From: Myxococcales bacterium
Lineage (GTDB): Bacteria > Myxococcota_A > Polyangia > Polyangiales > JAFGIB01
Assembly: GCA_029880325.1 (NCBI GenBank)
Contig: JAOUOP010000017.1
Span: 61,190 to 125,189 of the forward strand
Direction: 5' to 3'
Length of the DNA stretch: 64,000 nucleotides
Positions 28,801 to 37,100 of this stretch are shown here, in pieces. How positions within the stretch are numbered: the first letter of the stretch is position 1; every line of letters starts with the position of its first letter. A program made the translations under genes and the position numbers. The notes under the pieces were generated by a model. The model saw nothing but the letters and a program-made list of their open reading frames with translations, ran no database searches and was not told the DNA's origin.

Positions 28801-31379
28801 ACATGATGTTTCAGTTCACCGTCGACAGCGGCACCGAAGTCGAGATCAGCACCGAGGGTTCGAGCTTCGACACCGTCATTGCGCTCTTCGGCGACACCGT
28901 GGCGGCGCCCACCAAGCCCACCCCCACGACCCTCGACAACCTCAACGAGCTCAAGCTGAGCGCCCATGATCTCGGCGCCCTGGACGACAGCTGGGCGGTG
29001 GTCACGGGGGACACCTCCGGCATGGCCGACGACTTCCCCGACTTCGGTTGCAGCGCCATGGCAAACGCCAACGACGCCGTCGTCGCCTTCAGCCTCGCCT
29101 CCGAGCGCACCGTAGAGATCACCACGGCCGGTAGCAGCTTCGACACCGTCATCGGCCTGTTCGACGCCACAAATGACGCGCTCCTGCTCTGCGACCAGGA
29201 CAGCGGCCCGCTCGAAACCTCAACCCTCACCCGGACCCTGGCGGCGGGCAGCTACTACGTGGTCGTCAAGGGCGACCGCTCCCCCGACAACGGCGCCTAC
29301 ACGCTGTCGCTGCGCGACATCTCCATCGCCAACCCCATCACCTGCAACGACAACGCCTTCGTCACCGGCGAGTCGCGCCTGGTGGTGCAGCTGCTGCCGG
29401 GAACCTACCACCTGGCCCTGAAGGGGGCTGCCACGGGGCAAGCCGGCGACTTCCGCATTCGCTTCCGCGACCGCGACTACTTCACCGACCACCGCCGGCT
29501 GGCCTGCGACGACAGCTCCGGGGGAGGTTTCACCTCACGCATCGAACGGGAACTGGCAGCCGGCACCTATTACGTCGTGGTCAAGGGCGACCTGCCCGCC
29601 GATAACGGCCCCTTCAAGCTCACCGTTCGCAGCACCTCGAACCCGCAAGCCTCCAGCCACCTGCTGGCCTGCGACAACGACAGCGGCACCGCCACCGCAT
29701 CGCGCCTGGAGGCGGACCTGGCCGCTGGCGACTACTGGGTCGTGGTCAAGGGCACCGCGGCCCAGAGCGGTCTCTATGACCTCGAGGTGCGCGACATCGG
29801 CGTAAGCGGCCAGGGCATCGTGTTGGCCTGCGACAACGACTCCGGTGGCGACCATTCGGTCATCGAACGCGACCTCTTGCCCGGCATCTACTACGCCTTC
29901 GTCAAGGGCGATAACCCCGCCGACGAGGGTAGCTATGTTCTCAACCTCAGCGACGCAAGCAACACCGGCGGCACGCCCCTGCGCTGCAACGACGACAGCG
30001 CCGCCCTCGCCATGAGCGGGCCCTCCTACATCGAACAAAGCCTGGGCCCCGGCGATTACTGGGCGGTGCTCAAGGGCAAGACCGGCAGCGACGCGGGCGC
30101 CTACAGCCTCAGCGTACGCGACCTGGGGACCGCCAGCCGCACCACCTACGCCTGCAGCGACGCCGACACCTTCAGCGTCGACCTCGAAGCCGGTCTCTAC
30201 GACGTGGTGCTCAAGGGCGTTCCCGACGGCCAGTCGGGGACCTACACGCTCACCGTCGGCAACGGCCAAACCCAGACCGCCACCTTCCAGCCCCCCGACT
30301 GGGAGACCACCCTCAACGCCCTGCGCGACACCGAAACCCGCGTCATCACCGTGCTCAACTGCCACGACAACGGCCTGCACGGCGACGGCCGCGACTGCGA
30401 TGACGCGCACAGGCAGGCCGAAACCCTCGCCAACGCCACCGACGCTGTCAGCGCAGCCTTGCAGCCGCTGGTCGTCGACATCGACTCCAACGGCACCGGC
30501 ATCGAGACCGCCATCATGGACCAGCTGCTGCTGCTCAGCGGCAACCTGGACATGAACATCTCCATTCGCGTCGTCTTCGAACCCGACGCAAACCCCGGCT
30601 TCCTGCTCGCCCTCGACGCCATCGACAAGCCCGGCGACGGCTGCAACGGCCTGGTCGGCCTCGAACACCAAAATTGCACCCCCGGCGCCACGCCGTCGTT
30701 CTCGGTGAGCTTCACCAACCCCCTCGACGCCCCCGTTCCGCTGAACCCGAACGACCCCCTGGGCGGCTACAGCTTCCGCGCAGACCTGATCGCCGACGGC
30801 CAGTTCGTCATCGACAGCATCCCCATCTACATCATCCCCGAAGACGTCGACGACAGCACGCCACCCCCGGAGCCGCTCTTCGTGCCCACCGGAACCTACC
30901 ACCAGGATCTGCAGGCGCCCGGCTGCGTGGGCAACGAGCGACCGGACTGGCAGGACCTCTTCTGGAGCGCAGACCTGCCCCTGGGAACGGTGGTCCGTTT
31001 CAACGTCTGCGCCGCCGAAATCGAAAGCGACCTGAATACGTGCACCATGGCCGAGGCCGCCGAAATCAAGTCGACGGGGCCATGCTCCACCGACGCCGAC
31101 TGCAGCCAGGGTTTCTGCGCGGCAAACGGCACCTGCACCGAAATCCTATCGGGAAGCTGCACCATGGATGCCGAGTGCTGGAGCGGGTCCTTCTGCGACA
31201 TGACCGTGGGCCAGTGTCGCTACGCCAATCAGCCCGTCTACGTGGGCGACATTCTGCAGGGCACCAACTACTACACCTACCTACGCGTCCAGGTACAACT
31301 CGAAGCCAACCCCACGACCAACGAGAGCCCCACGGTCTATGATTGGGGCATCACCTATTTCTGCTCCAACGTGAACTGA
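25890..31379 (+). CDS. Giant lipoprotein: VWA domain interrupted by two arrays of beta repeats
   Basis: An 1829-residue lipoprotein (signal FLLFAAIVTGC, Cys about 17) with a Ca-binding-like DSDGDGHGKGC segment and Cys-rich N-terminus. A von Willebrand A-like domain starts near residue 265 (MIDAS LLLDQTGSMQSV; later VVILFTDSPMHEGP at about 430). Then come seven approx. 90-residue repeats, most containing SSFDTVISLHD-type sequence (about 470-1095), and seven shorter repeats with LAAGSYYVVVKGD-type sequence (about 1095-1457). VWA-like sequence seems to resume at about 1465-1625 (TRVITVLNCHDNG, NISIRVVFEPDANPG). The end is Cys-rich (CSTDADCSQGFCAANGTC). It is probably a surface adhesin. It is followed 1 base later by another lipoprotein gene. 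Confidence 0.85.
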   Translation: MKLTRPFLLFAAIVTGCAQGGQASHPGAPATTDGDGRCMDSDGDGHGKGCQAGPDCNDTDPSVQSGCIHCATPEQGCACEIGSAPTSCYLNKTEAEDGTALCQEGTRYCRDGQWSGCEDIHTYPLPEGNPLSTLINADAGPVKCSDCNAKCFIIRDNLDPVDGGLTNVGNGTDWAAGGGITLSYQDAGFIDPDAGLPVVDGGTISGPLDCIPGSAPDSDCDGIVDQYDPYPFQRPFATLNPAIFLDLAPGETGTAGIDLVFFMNSVDVYLLLDQTGSMQSVRQRLASALTNGSFLDPATECADTDLDGLPNSELLDQGVLGGMKCLFRNANFGVGYFRELPFDPYGNPDETTYRHMLDITDDVGAALAAASSLTVQMDIDWPDAAPLALYSIATGEGLYMGLDKPGVPPRSGCPAGRWGYPCFRADAIPVVILFTDSPMHEGPPVPGKDLRYDPANLTITAGTELAYVAVPPENDNLATAFPLGDVTDSYTSYAGDTRGLSSDYGNAFLSCVPSGKDASPDATFSFEVTRDSTVNFSTLGTTFASAVGVYNRVVDSPAEFASDDKNEVSQSALDLVNVADDWALVSGDTSTMSADYTVADLTCGGDDAGADAVFKFSLSHGAVVGLDTSGSSFDTVLSLFDRAPALRTPLLSDNTNDDIGLAQVVGDVYQRIYSVSGGDTSAATLSASFSETEIGCSAHDLAADAVYRFELSQPTRVRLDTQGSSFDTVIGLADGQLGGQTAIGGISGNELQASAYDVGEALGAWYLLQGTTGAHDADYRAGFIGCSADTQAPETVFKLSLSEATRMRFDTSGSAFDTVISLHDGEIDPTTPVTTDNGNDRAGSATALGTVDTSWFEVFGGDTTTMTADYASEVIGCGADDLAHDAVFSFQVGTLSKVRIDTAASSFDTVVSLHDAPPPLDTIGSIPAATEFFDLGGVSDQSKVFTGSTAGLSAEVGGESLGCETAEDPPDMMFQFTVDSGTEVEISTEGSSFDTVIALFGDTVAAPTKPTPTTLDNLNELKLSAHDLGALDDSWAVVTGDTSGMADDFPDFGCSAMANANDAVVAFSLASERTVEITTAGSSFDTVIGLFDATNDALLLCDQDSGPLETSTLTRTLAAGSYYVVVKGDRSPDNGAYTLSLRDISIANPITCNDNAFVTGESRLVVQLLPGTYHLALKGAATGQAGDFRIRFRDRDYFTDHRRLACDDSSGGGFTSRIERELAAGTYYVVVKGDLPADNGPFKLTVRSTSNPQASSHLLACDNDSGTATASRLEADLAAGDYWVVVKGTAAQSGLYDLEVRDIGVSGQGIVLACDNDSGGDHSVIERDLLPGIYYAFVKGDNPADEGSYVLNLSDASNTGGTPLRCNDDSAALAMSGPSYIEQSLGPGDYWAVLKGKTGSDAGAYSLSVRDLGTASRTTYACSDADTFSVDLEAGLYDVVLKGVPDGQSGTYTLTVGNGQTQTATFQPPDWETTLNALRDTETRVITVLNCHDNGLHGDGRDCDDAHRQAETLANATDAVSAALQPLVVDIDSNGTGIETAIMDQLLLLSGNLDMNISIRVVFEPDANPGFLLALDAIDKPGDGCNGLVGLEHQNCTPGATPSFSVSFTNPLDAPVPLNPNDPLGGYSFRADLIADGQFVIDSIPIYIIPEDVDDSTPPPEPLFVPTGTYHQDLQAPGCVGNERPDWQDLFWSADLPLGTVVRFNVCAAEIESDLNTCTMAEAAEIKSTGPCSTDADCSQGFCAANGTCTEILSGSCTMDAECWSGSFCDMTVGQCRYANQPVYVGDILQGTNYYTYLRVQVQLEANPTTNESPTVYDWGITYFCSNVN

Positions 31380-31380
31380 G

Positions 31381-32835
31381 ATGGCCCTGACAAGCTCCGA
31401 GTTCGAGTCGACGGTCGGCCGTGCGAGCCGGTGCAAGCCCGTGGCGGCCACCATCACCCTGCTCCTGCTTTTGCTCGCTGCCTGCGGCGACGACGTCGAC
31501 TACTTCGTGCTCGGAGGCGACTACGATCCCCGCTTCCTCGACTCCGGCGCCCTGGACGGCTCCCTGCAGAACCCCATGGATGGCGGCGGCAGCGGCGGCC
31601 TCTACGACGCTGAGTTGCCCGACGGCGCCTATTTTCTCCCCGACGGCCGCCTGGTCACCGACTTCCTCGCCGACGAAGACGCCGGCGGCACGCCCGAACT
31701 GGACATCAACACCTGCAGCGTGGCCGAAGACGCCGCCTACGAGTACAACGTCCCGCTGCTCGAAAGCGGCTTTGCGCTGACGCCGGGCCCGCTCGATTTT
31801 GGGCTGGCATTCGTGCGGCAAGGAAGCCAAAGCCCCTTCCGCATCGACACCGCCATTGTGCTCGCCAGCTCCGGCGCACCCACCCCCACCACGGTGCTCG
31901 AAGGTTCCCAGCAGATCGGCGAGCTCGCTCTACTCAGCTCCATCGACGGCTGGCTCATGGCCTACACCGACAACTCCGCCAACAAGAGCGAGCTCTACGC
32001 GGCGGGCCTGAGCGACACCCTGGCCCTCGACCCCGGACGCCCGATCGAGCGCCTGACCAACAATGATGCCATCGAAGCACGCCCTGCCCTGGCCGACGTC
32101 GCGGGGCGGCCGATGGGCGCGTGGATCGAGCGGGGCAGCGGCGGCAGCAGCCTGCGCACGCGGCTGCTGTCGGATGCCAGCAGCCGCGAGGTCGTAGCAG
32201 CCGCCGCCGGCCATCAGCCCATGGAGCTCTCGCTGGCCCAAATGGGCACGGAAGGAGCTGCCCTGGCCTGGGCCGAAGAGCAGGGACAGAAGGGGGTATG
32301 GCTGCTGCGCATCGACGCCGACGGTGCAGCCATCGGCGAGCCGCTGCTGATGAGCAGCGAGGCGGCCCCCTGGAGCAGCGTCGCCCTGGCGACTCGGACC
32401 CGCGACGGCGGCGCCACCGTCTACTCGTTGGGCGTGGCCCAGGTGAGTTCCGAGGTGCGCTTCCGGCGCCTCGACCGCGACGGCAGCTTCCGCACCGACG
32501 AGGTCAAGGTCATCGGCAAACCGTTGCAAGCCCGGGATGCGGGCTTGGCCCCGCTCGGCGGGGGGTTTGTGGTGGCCTACCGCGCGCTACCCGACGGCAC
32601 CGCCATCACCCAGCCAGAAATCCGCATGCTCTTCATCTCGCGCGACGGTGCCCTGGCCAAGGACAACGCCGGTCGCCCCATCAGCTTCCCCGTGGCACCG
32701 GCGGCCCAGGACGGCAGCCCGATTCAGGTGAAGGTCTCGGTCGACGGCCACGTCATGATGGCCTTTGTCGACGGTGGCGCCGGGGGCGAGCACATGCTGC
32801 GCATCATCCGGCGAAGGCTGGACTGCGGGGGTTGA
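31381..32835 (+). CDS. Lipoprotein, beta-propeller-like
   Basis: A 484-residue protein with a lipobox (TLLLLLLAACGDD, Cys about 36), a low-complexity Asp/Gly linker, then repeated strands of the kind seen in beta-propellers (GGFVVAYRALPDGT, VAGRPMGAWIERG, EGAALAWAEEQGQKGVWLLR). I do not recognise a family. It starts 1 base after the giant VWA lipoprotein stop, so the two are probably co-transcribed. It is convergent with the next gene. Confidence 0.75.
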   Translation: MALTSSEFESTVGRASRCKPVAATITLLLLLLAACGDDVDYFVLGGDYDPRFLDSGALDGSLQNPMDGGGSGGLYDAELPDGAYFLPDGRLVTDFLADEDAGGTPELDINTCSVAEDAAYEYNVPLLESGFALTPGPLDFGLAFVRQGSQSPFRIDTAIVLASSGAPTPTTVLEGSQQIGELALLSSIDGWLMAYTDNSANKSELYAAGLSDTLALDPGRPIERLTNNDAIEARPALADVAGRPMGAWIERGSGGSSLRTRLLSDASSREVVAAAAGHQPMELSLAQMGTEGAALAWAEEQGQKGVWLLRIDADGAAIGEPLLMSSEAAPWSSVALATRTRDGGATVYSLGVAQVSSEVRFRRLDRDGSFRTDEVKVIGKPLQARDAGLAPLGGGFVVAYRALPDGTAITQPEIRMLFISRDGALAKDNAGRPISFPVAPAAQDGSPIQVKVSVDGHVMMAFVDGGAGGEHMLRIIRRRLDCGG

Positions 32836-32851
32836 GGCGGCAAGCCCCTCT

Positions 32852-34117
32852 TCAAAGGATCACGCGGTAGCCCACCGCCAAGCTCAGACCACCGACGCTG
32901 GTGTCGCGCAGCACATAGCCCTCCACCGAGGCCCAGCCAAATTGGGCCTCGAGCAAGACCGCACCAGGTCCCGCGAAGACCTCGAGGCCGCCAGCCACCA
33001 TCAGGCCATAGTCGGTGTAAGTCTCCTCGTTCTGACCGAAAGCTTGGTCCGCGACATCGCCGGCGGTCTTGACGTTGAGCATGAAGACTCGCAGGCCCGC
33101 GCCACCGTAGGGCATCAGCAACTCGCTGCCGATCGGAACGCGGTAGAGCAGTCCAAAACTCAGCGACAACTCCTGCTGCGTCAGGCCGTAGCTGCTGACG
33201 CCATTGCCGGGCAGGCGCGGATCGGCCTGCCCCTGCGTGCCTTCCGTCGTCGGCTCGGTGTAACGACCGCTGGCGAAGATCGCCAGGCTGTGATTTATCG
33301 GATCGGGCAGCGGAAGCGCCCAGCCGAGTTCCAGCTCGAGCGTGTAGCTGGCACCGAATTCACTGACCGGCGCACCCAGACCGCCTCCGATCTTGGCTCC
33401 CGCGGTGAAACCGCTCTCGGCCCGCTTCTCCAGGGGATTTTCACCGCCCCCGCCCCCGTCGCCCAGGTCATCGAGCGAAGCCTCCAGCGCGACCTCCGGC
33501 TCGACCGCCCCCAGCTCCAGCGTGGCCTCTTGACCCGCAGCGACTTCGACCATCGCCGACCGGGTCTGACCGTCGCTGGCGTACAGCACCTGCTGCGAAC
33601 CCGGATCGACCCACACGGGCTCGCCAAGGGCGCTGACGGAAAGCTTCCGCTGCCCGATCGTCACAGGATCCTCGACATTGCCGCCGACCACCACCCGCAG
33701 CCGCCCCAGCGACGGCTCCAGCGCCGCCCGCTCACCGTGGGCCGCATCGGCAGCAGCCTGGTAGCGCGGTTCACCGGAGTCGGCGGCGTCGTCGATGGTC
33801 TGCTGATAGGCCAGGTGCGCCTCGGCCCGCCTCCCCACGGCAGCAAGGCTGCGAGCGATCATCAGCCGCGTATTGGGGCTGCTGACCGCCGCATGCGAGC
33901 GTAGAAACGACTCGAGCGCGGCGTCATAGGCCTGTTCGGCGTATTGCTGCTTGCCCTGGGCATAGGCGTCCCGCGCCACCAGTTTCTGCTCCTCGCTGGC
34001 GTCTGCCACGCCCTGGGCGCGAACCTGCACTGACGGCGTTCCCAGCAACAGCAGGGCCGCCCAAAGCAGCGTCGATGCACGGGGCCAAAACCCCTTCCGA
34101 TCGCAAGAGCCTTGCAT
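32852..34117 (-). CDS. Exported TPR protein with outer-membrane beta-barrel-like C-terminus
   Basis: A 421-residue protein with a signal peptide (LLWAALLLLGTPSVQVRA) and a TPR-like region (about 45-125: ARDAYAQGKQQYAEQAYDAA and ARSLAAVGRRAEAHLAYQQT). A short beta domain resembling PEGA (VTIGQRKLSVSALGEPVWVD) follows, then a C-terminal part with alternating strands (LELELGWALPLPD, LSLSFGLLYRVPIG, LLMPYGGAGLRVFML, LSLAVGYRVIL) ending in a hydrophobic residue as in outer-membrane barrels. GGAGG lies just before its ATG. It lies 23 bases after the large IPT/Kelch lipoprotein gene and is likely in the same operon. Confidence 0.78.
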   Translation of the reverse strand: MQGSCDRKGFWPRASTLLWAALLLLGTPSVQVRAQGVADASEEQKLVARDAYAQGKQQYAEQAYDAALESFLRSHAAVSSPNTRLMIARSLAAVGRRAEAHLAYQQTIDDAADSGEPRYQAAADAAHGERAALEPSLGRLRVVVGGNVEDPVTIGQRKLSVSALGEPVWVDPGSQQVLYASDGQTRSAMVEVAAGQEATLELGAVEPEVALEASLDDLGDGGGGGENPLEKRAESGFTAGAKIGGGLGAPVSEFGASYTLELELGWALPLPDPINHSLAIFASGRYTEPTTEGTQGQADPRLPGNGVSSYGLTQQELSLSFGLLYRVPIGSELLMPYGGAGLRVFMLNVKTAGDVADQAFGQNEETYTDYGLMVAGGLEVFAGPGAVLLEAQFGWASVEGYVLRDTSVGGLSLAVGYRVIL

Positions 34118-34140
34118 GGTGGTGCCCTCCTGAAACCTTC

Positions 34141-37100
34141 CTACTGTACGGTTTGTTCGGTCGTGGCCAGGGCACTGCTCCCGTCATGGCCGCCCGCCAG
34201 GAAGAAAAACGCACTTTCCTGGGCCGATCCCATGTAGATGCGAACCGCGCTGTTGTTGCCCGGTCCCAAAGAATTCCAGGCGCCCGGTTGTAGATCGGGC
34301 AAGCAGCTTGCCGTATCGCAGACCTCGGCCGAGACGCCTCCACCGCTTGCCGAGCCACCGCCGCCGCCGAAAGCGAACAGCTGGTTGTTCGCCTGGCCAT
34401 AGCCATAACCGGCGAGGTTACCGTGGCGGTCGGCCGCGTCGAGCAACGTGAGCGGCTCGAGCGAGCCGCCCGCCCCCACCGCATTGGCCTCCACGAAATT
34501 CGAAAAGCCGCCGCTGTCGCGACCGCCAGCGATATAGACCCAGACCTCGCTGGACTGCACCTGCACCGCGTTGGCGTCGGTGAAGACGTAGGCGCCCAGT
34601 TCGGCGCGCGGAGCTGCCAGGCCGGGGGTCTCCGTGAAGTCGCCCACCATGTGGTCGCCGCCCGAGTCCACGACCACGGTGGCCACCTCATAGCTGTCCA
34701 GATAGCCGCCACCGCCATCGCGTCCGCCGAAGGCATAGAGGTAGAAGGTCCCAGGCATCGCCGGATCCTCGACGGCCACGGCGGCGTGGGACTCGCGCGC
34801 CGTGTTCAACTCGCAGTCAACATCGCCACAGCGGCTCCCGTCGACCGCATGCCAAACGCCGAGCGAACCGCGGGGCATGGGAGTCTCGCCGCCCGTCGTC
34901 GTCAGGCTGCCGTCGTCCTCGAGCTGGCATTGCTCCGCACTGGCGCTGCAGTTGCAGACGCCCGTGGAATCCACACCGCAGCTGGTCTCGGCCAGCAGTT
35001 GCACCGAGTCCGGCCCCGCATCGGCCACCGGCGAGCGGTAGATGCGATAGCCGTGAGCGCCCGGGATCTCGGACCAGGTGAGCGTCAAGACGATCTTTTC
35101 GCTGCGGTCGGGCAGCTGCACCGGAAGCAGTTCTCCCGCCAACGATTCGCCACCGGGGTTATTGTTGTCGTCGCTGGGGAAGATGGCCGCCACGCGATAG
35201 TGATAGAGACCACCAGAGAGCCCCACGCTGCCATTGCCGAGATGGGCATCCAGGTCCTCCACGTCGGGCACCGCCAGCGGATCGAGGACCTCGGCTCGCA
35301 GGACCGTGCCCACCGCCGAGCTTCCGTCGTAACCACCCGTCAAATAGAAGAAACGTCCGATGCGCGCGCTACCCGCCTGCGTCCGGGGCGCCGCAGCCAC
35401 CGAGCCAGCCACCACGGCAGCAGACAAATCGTTGCGCTGGTAGCTCCAGCTCGACATCGTGCCAAAGACGTCGACGCTGGCGGACTCCACGCTTTCATAT
35501 AGCGTCCCGATCGCCTGCTCGTCGCCCGCCATGCCGGCGTCGCCGCCGATGGCGTAGAGGTAGCGGCTGGTGTTGGTGGGGCGACCGGCCTCCAGCGCCA
35601 GCGCGCGGCGGCCGTCGTTCATATTCGTGGCATCGACCCACGAAGAGAGATTCAGCGACGAATTCGTCAGCGACAGCGCCGAGTAACCAAACGACGAACC
35701 ATCGGTGTTGCTCAACACCACCAGGCACACGCTACCCGCGTCGGCACCGGCCGCGCCCGCATCAAAGTTCACCACCACCTCGGTGGCCGTCGGCGAACCC
35801 TGGATCGTGCCGGCGACCATGATCTGCGAGCTATCCGGCTGGCGACAGTCGAGCACGACCGTATCGACATCGAAACCGCTACCCTGCAGCGTCACGTTCG
35901 TGGCGGCGTTATTGACGATGGACGCCGGCACGACGCTCTCGATCTCTGGCGGCTCCGTGGCGGTGACGACGACCGCGGCCGCCAGCACGTCGACCTCCCC
36001 GGCCTCCGAGACCAGGATCAGGTCATAGCTGCCCGCAGCCACCCCGGAAGGCACGACCGCCGTCAGCAACGACGCATCCTGCACCTCCACCGCCCGCAGC
36101 GCCGTGGCGGTGCCGTTGTCGCCGGTGGGCGAGAGATAGAGGCGCGGCGAACCGCTCAGGCCCGAGCCGGTGACCGTGACCGCCGTGGCTGTGGTGGACG
36201 AGACGTAGTTCGGATCCACCGAGGACAGCAGAGCGTCGTTGAGGGTCGCCGTCAGTGTCACGCCCCCCGGAAGCTCACCGACGCAGCCGATGGTGCTGCT
36301 CACCTTCACGGTGTAGTCACCGGCCGCGAACGTGGGCTGAGAGGTCCCGCCATCGATGCCGGCAATATTGGCCACGATGCGGTTGGAGCGCGGCGTCGCG
36401 ACAACCGACAGCTCGGTGGTGACGCCGGAGCCATCGATGAGCTCGATGCTGGAGAGCGATGAATTGGCATTGAGGCCCGAAGTAAAGACCGTGACATCGA
36501 CCGCGATCCCGTTGAAGACCACGGGTGGATCGACGAAGAAGACCAGTGGCTCGGGATTGACCTCGATGGCATTGATCACGGGGTCGCTGTCACAGCCGCC
36601 GCCGGCGAGCACATAAAGATCGAAAGTCGGATCCGCGGCGTCGTAGGCGATGCCGCCATTCCAGGTGGCCGTCAGCATGGTGTCGCTGCCGATGGTGACA
36701 CTGTCGGCAGCCTGGGTGCCGGTGTCGTTGCGCAGCTCCACCGTCGTGCCTTCGACGTAGCCGGTGCCGGCAATCTCGAGGGTCAAGGTCGTATCGGCGC
36801 AGACCTGCGTATCCTCGACCGTGCCCGGAATGTCGACTCCAGTGATCGTTGGCGGATCGACCACCGTCAGCACGTAGGTGTCGCTGAGGCTACAGCTCAG
36901 CACCTGATCGTTTGCCACCGTCAGGTCGAGCATCGTGCCCACGTCGGCCGTGTGACTCGCATCCAGCACAAGTGTGGCCTCGATGGTGTTGCAGCTCTGG
37001 ATCACCTCGGCGCTGGCCGTGGCCAGCTCGGTGCAGTCGGCTACGTTGGTCGGTGTAATCGCCGTGCCATCGAAGCTCAACGAGGAGTCGGTGCCGCCCA

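Noticed and set aside
29535..30902. Long minus-strand ORF opposite the giant lipoprotein
   Set aside because: It is a shadow of the repeat arrays; Val/Gly/Ala-rich with no ribosome-binding site and no domain.
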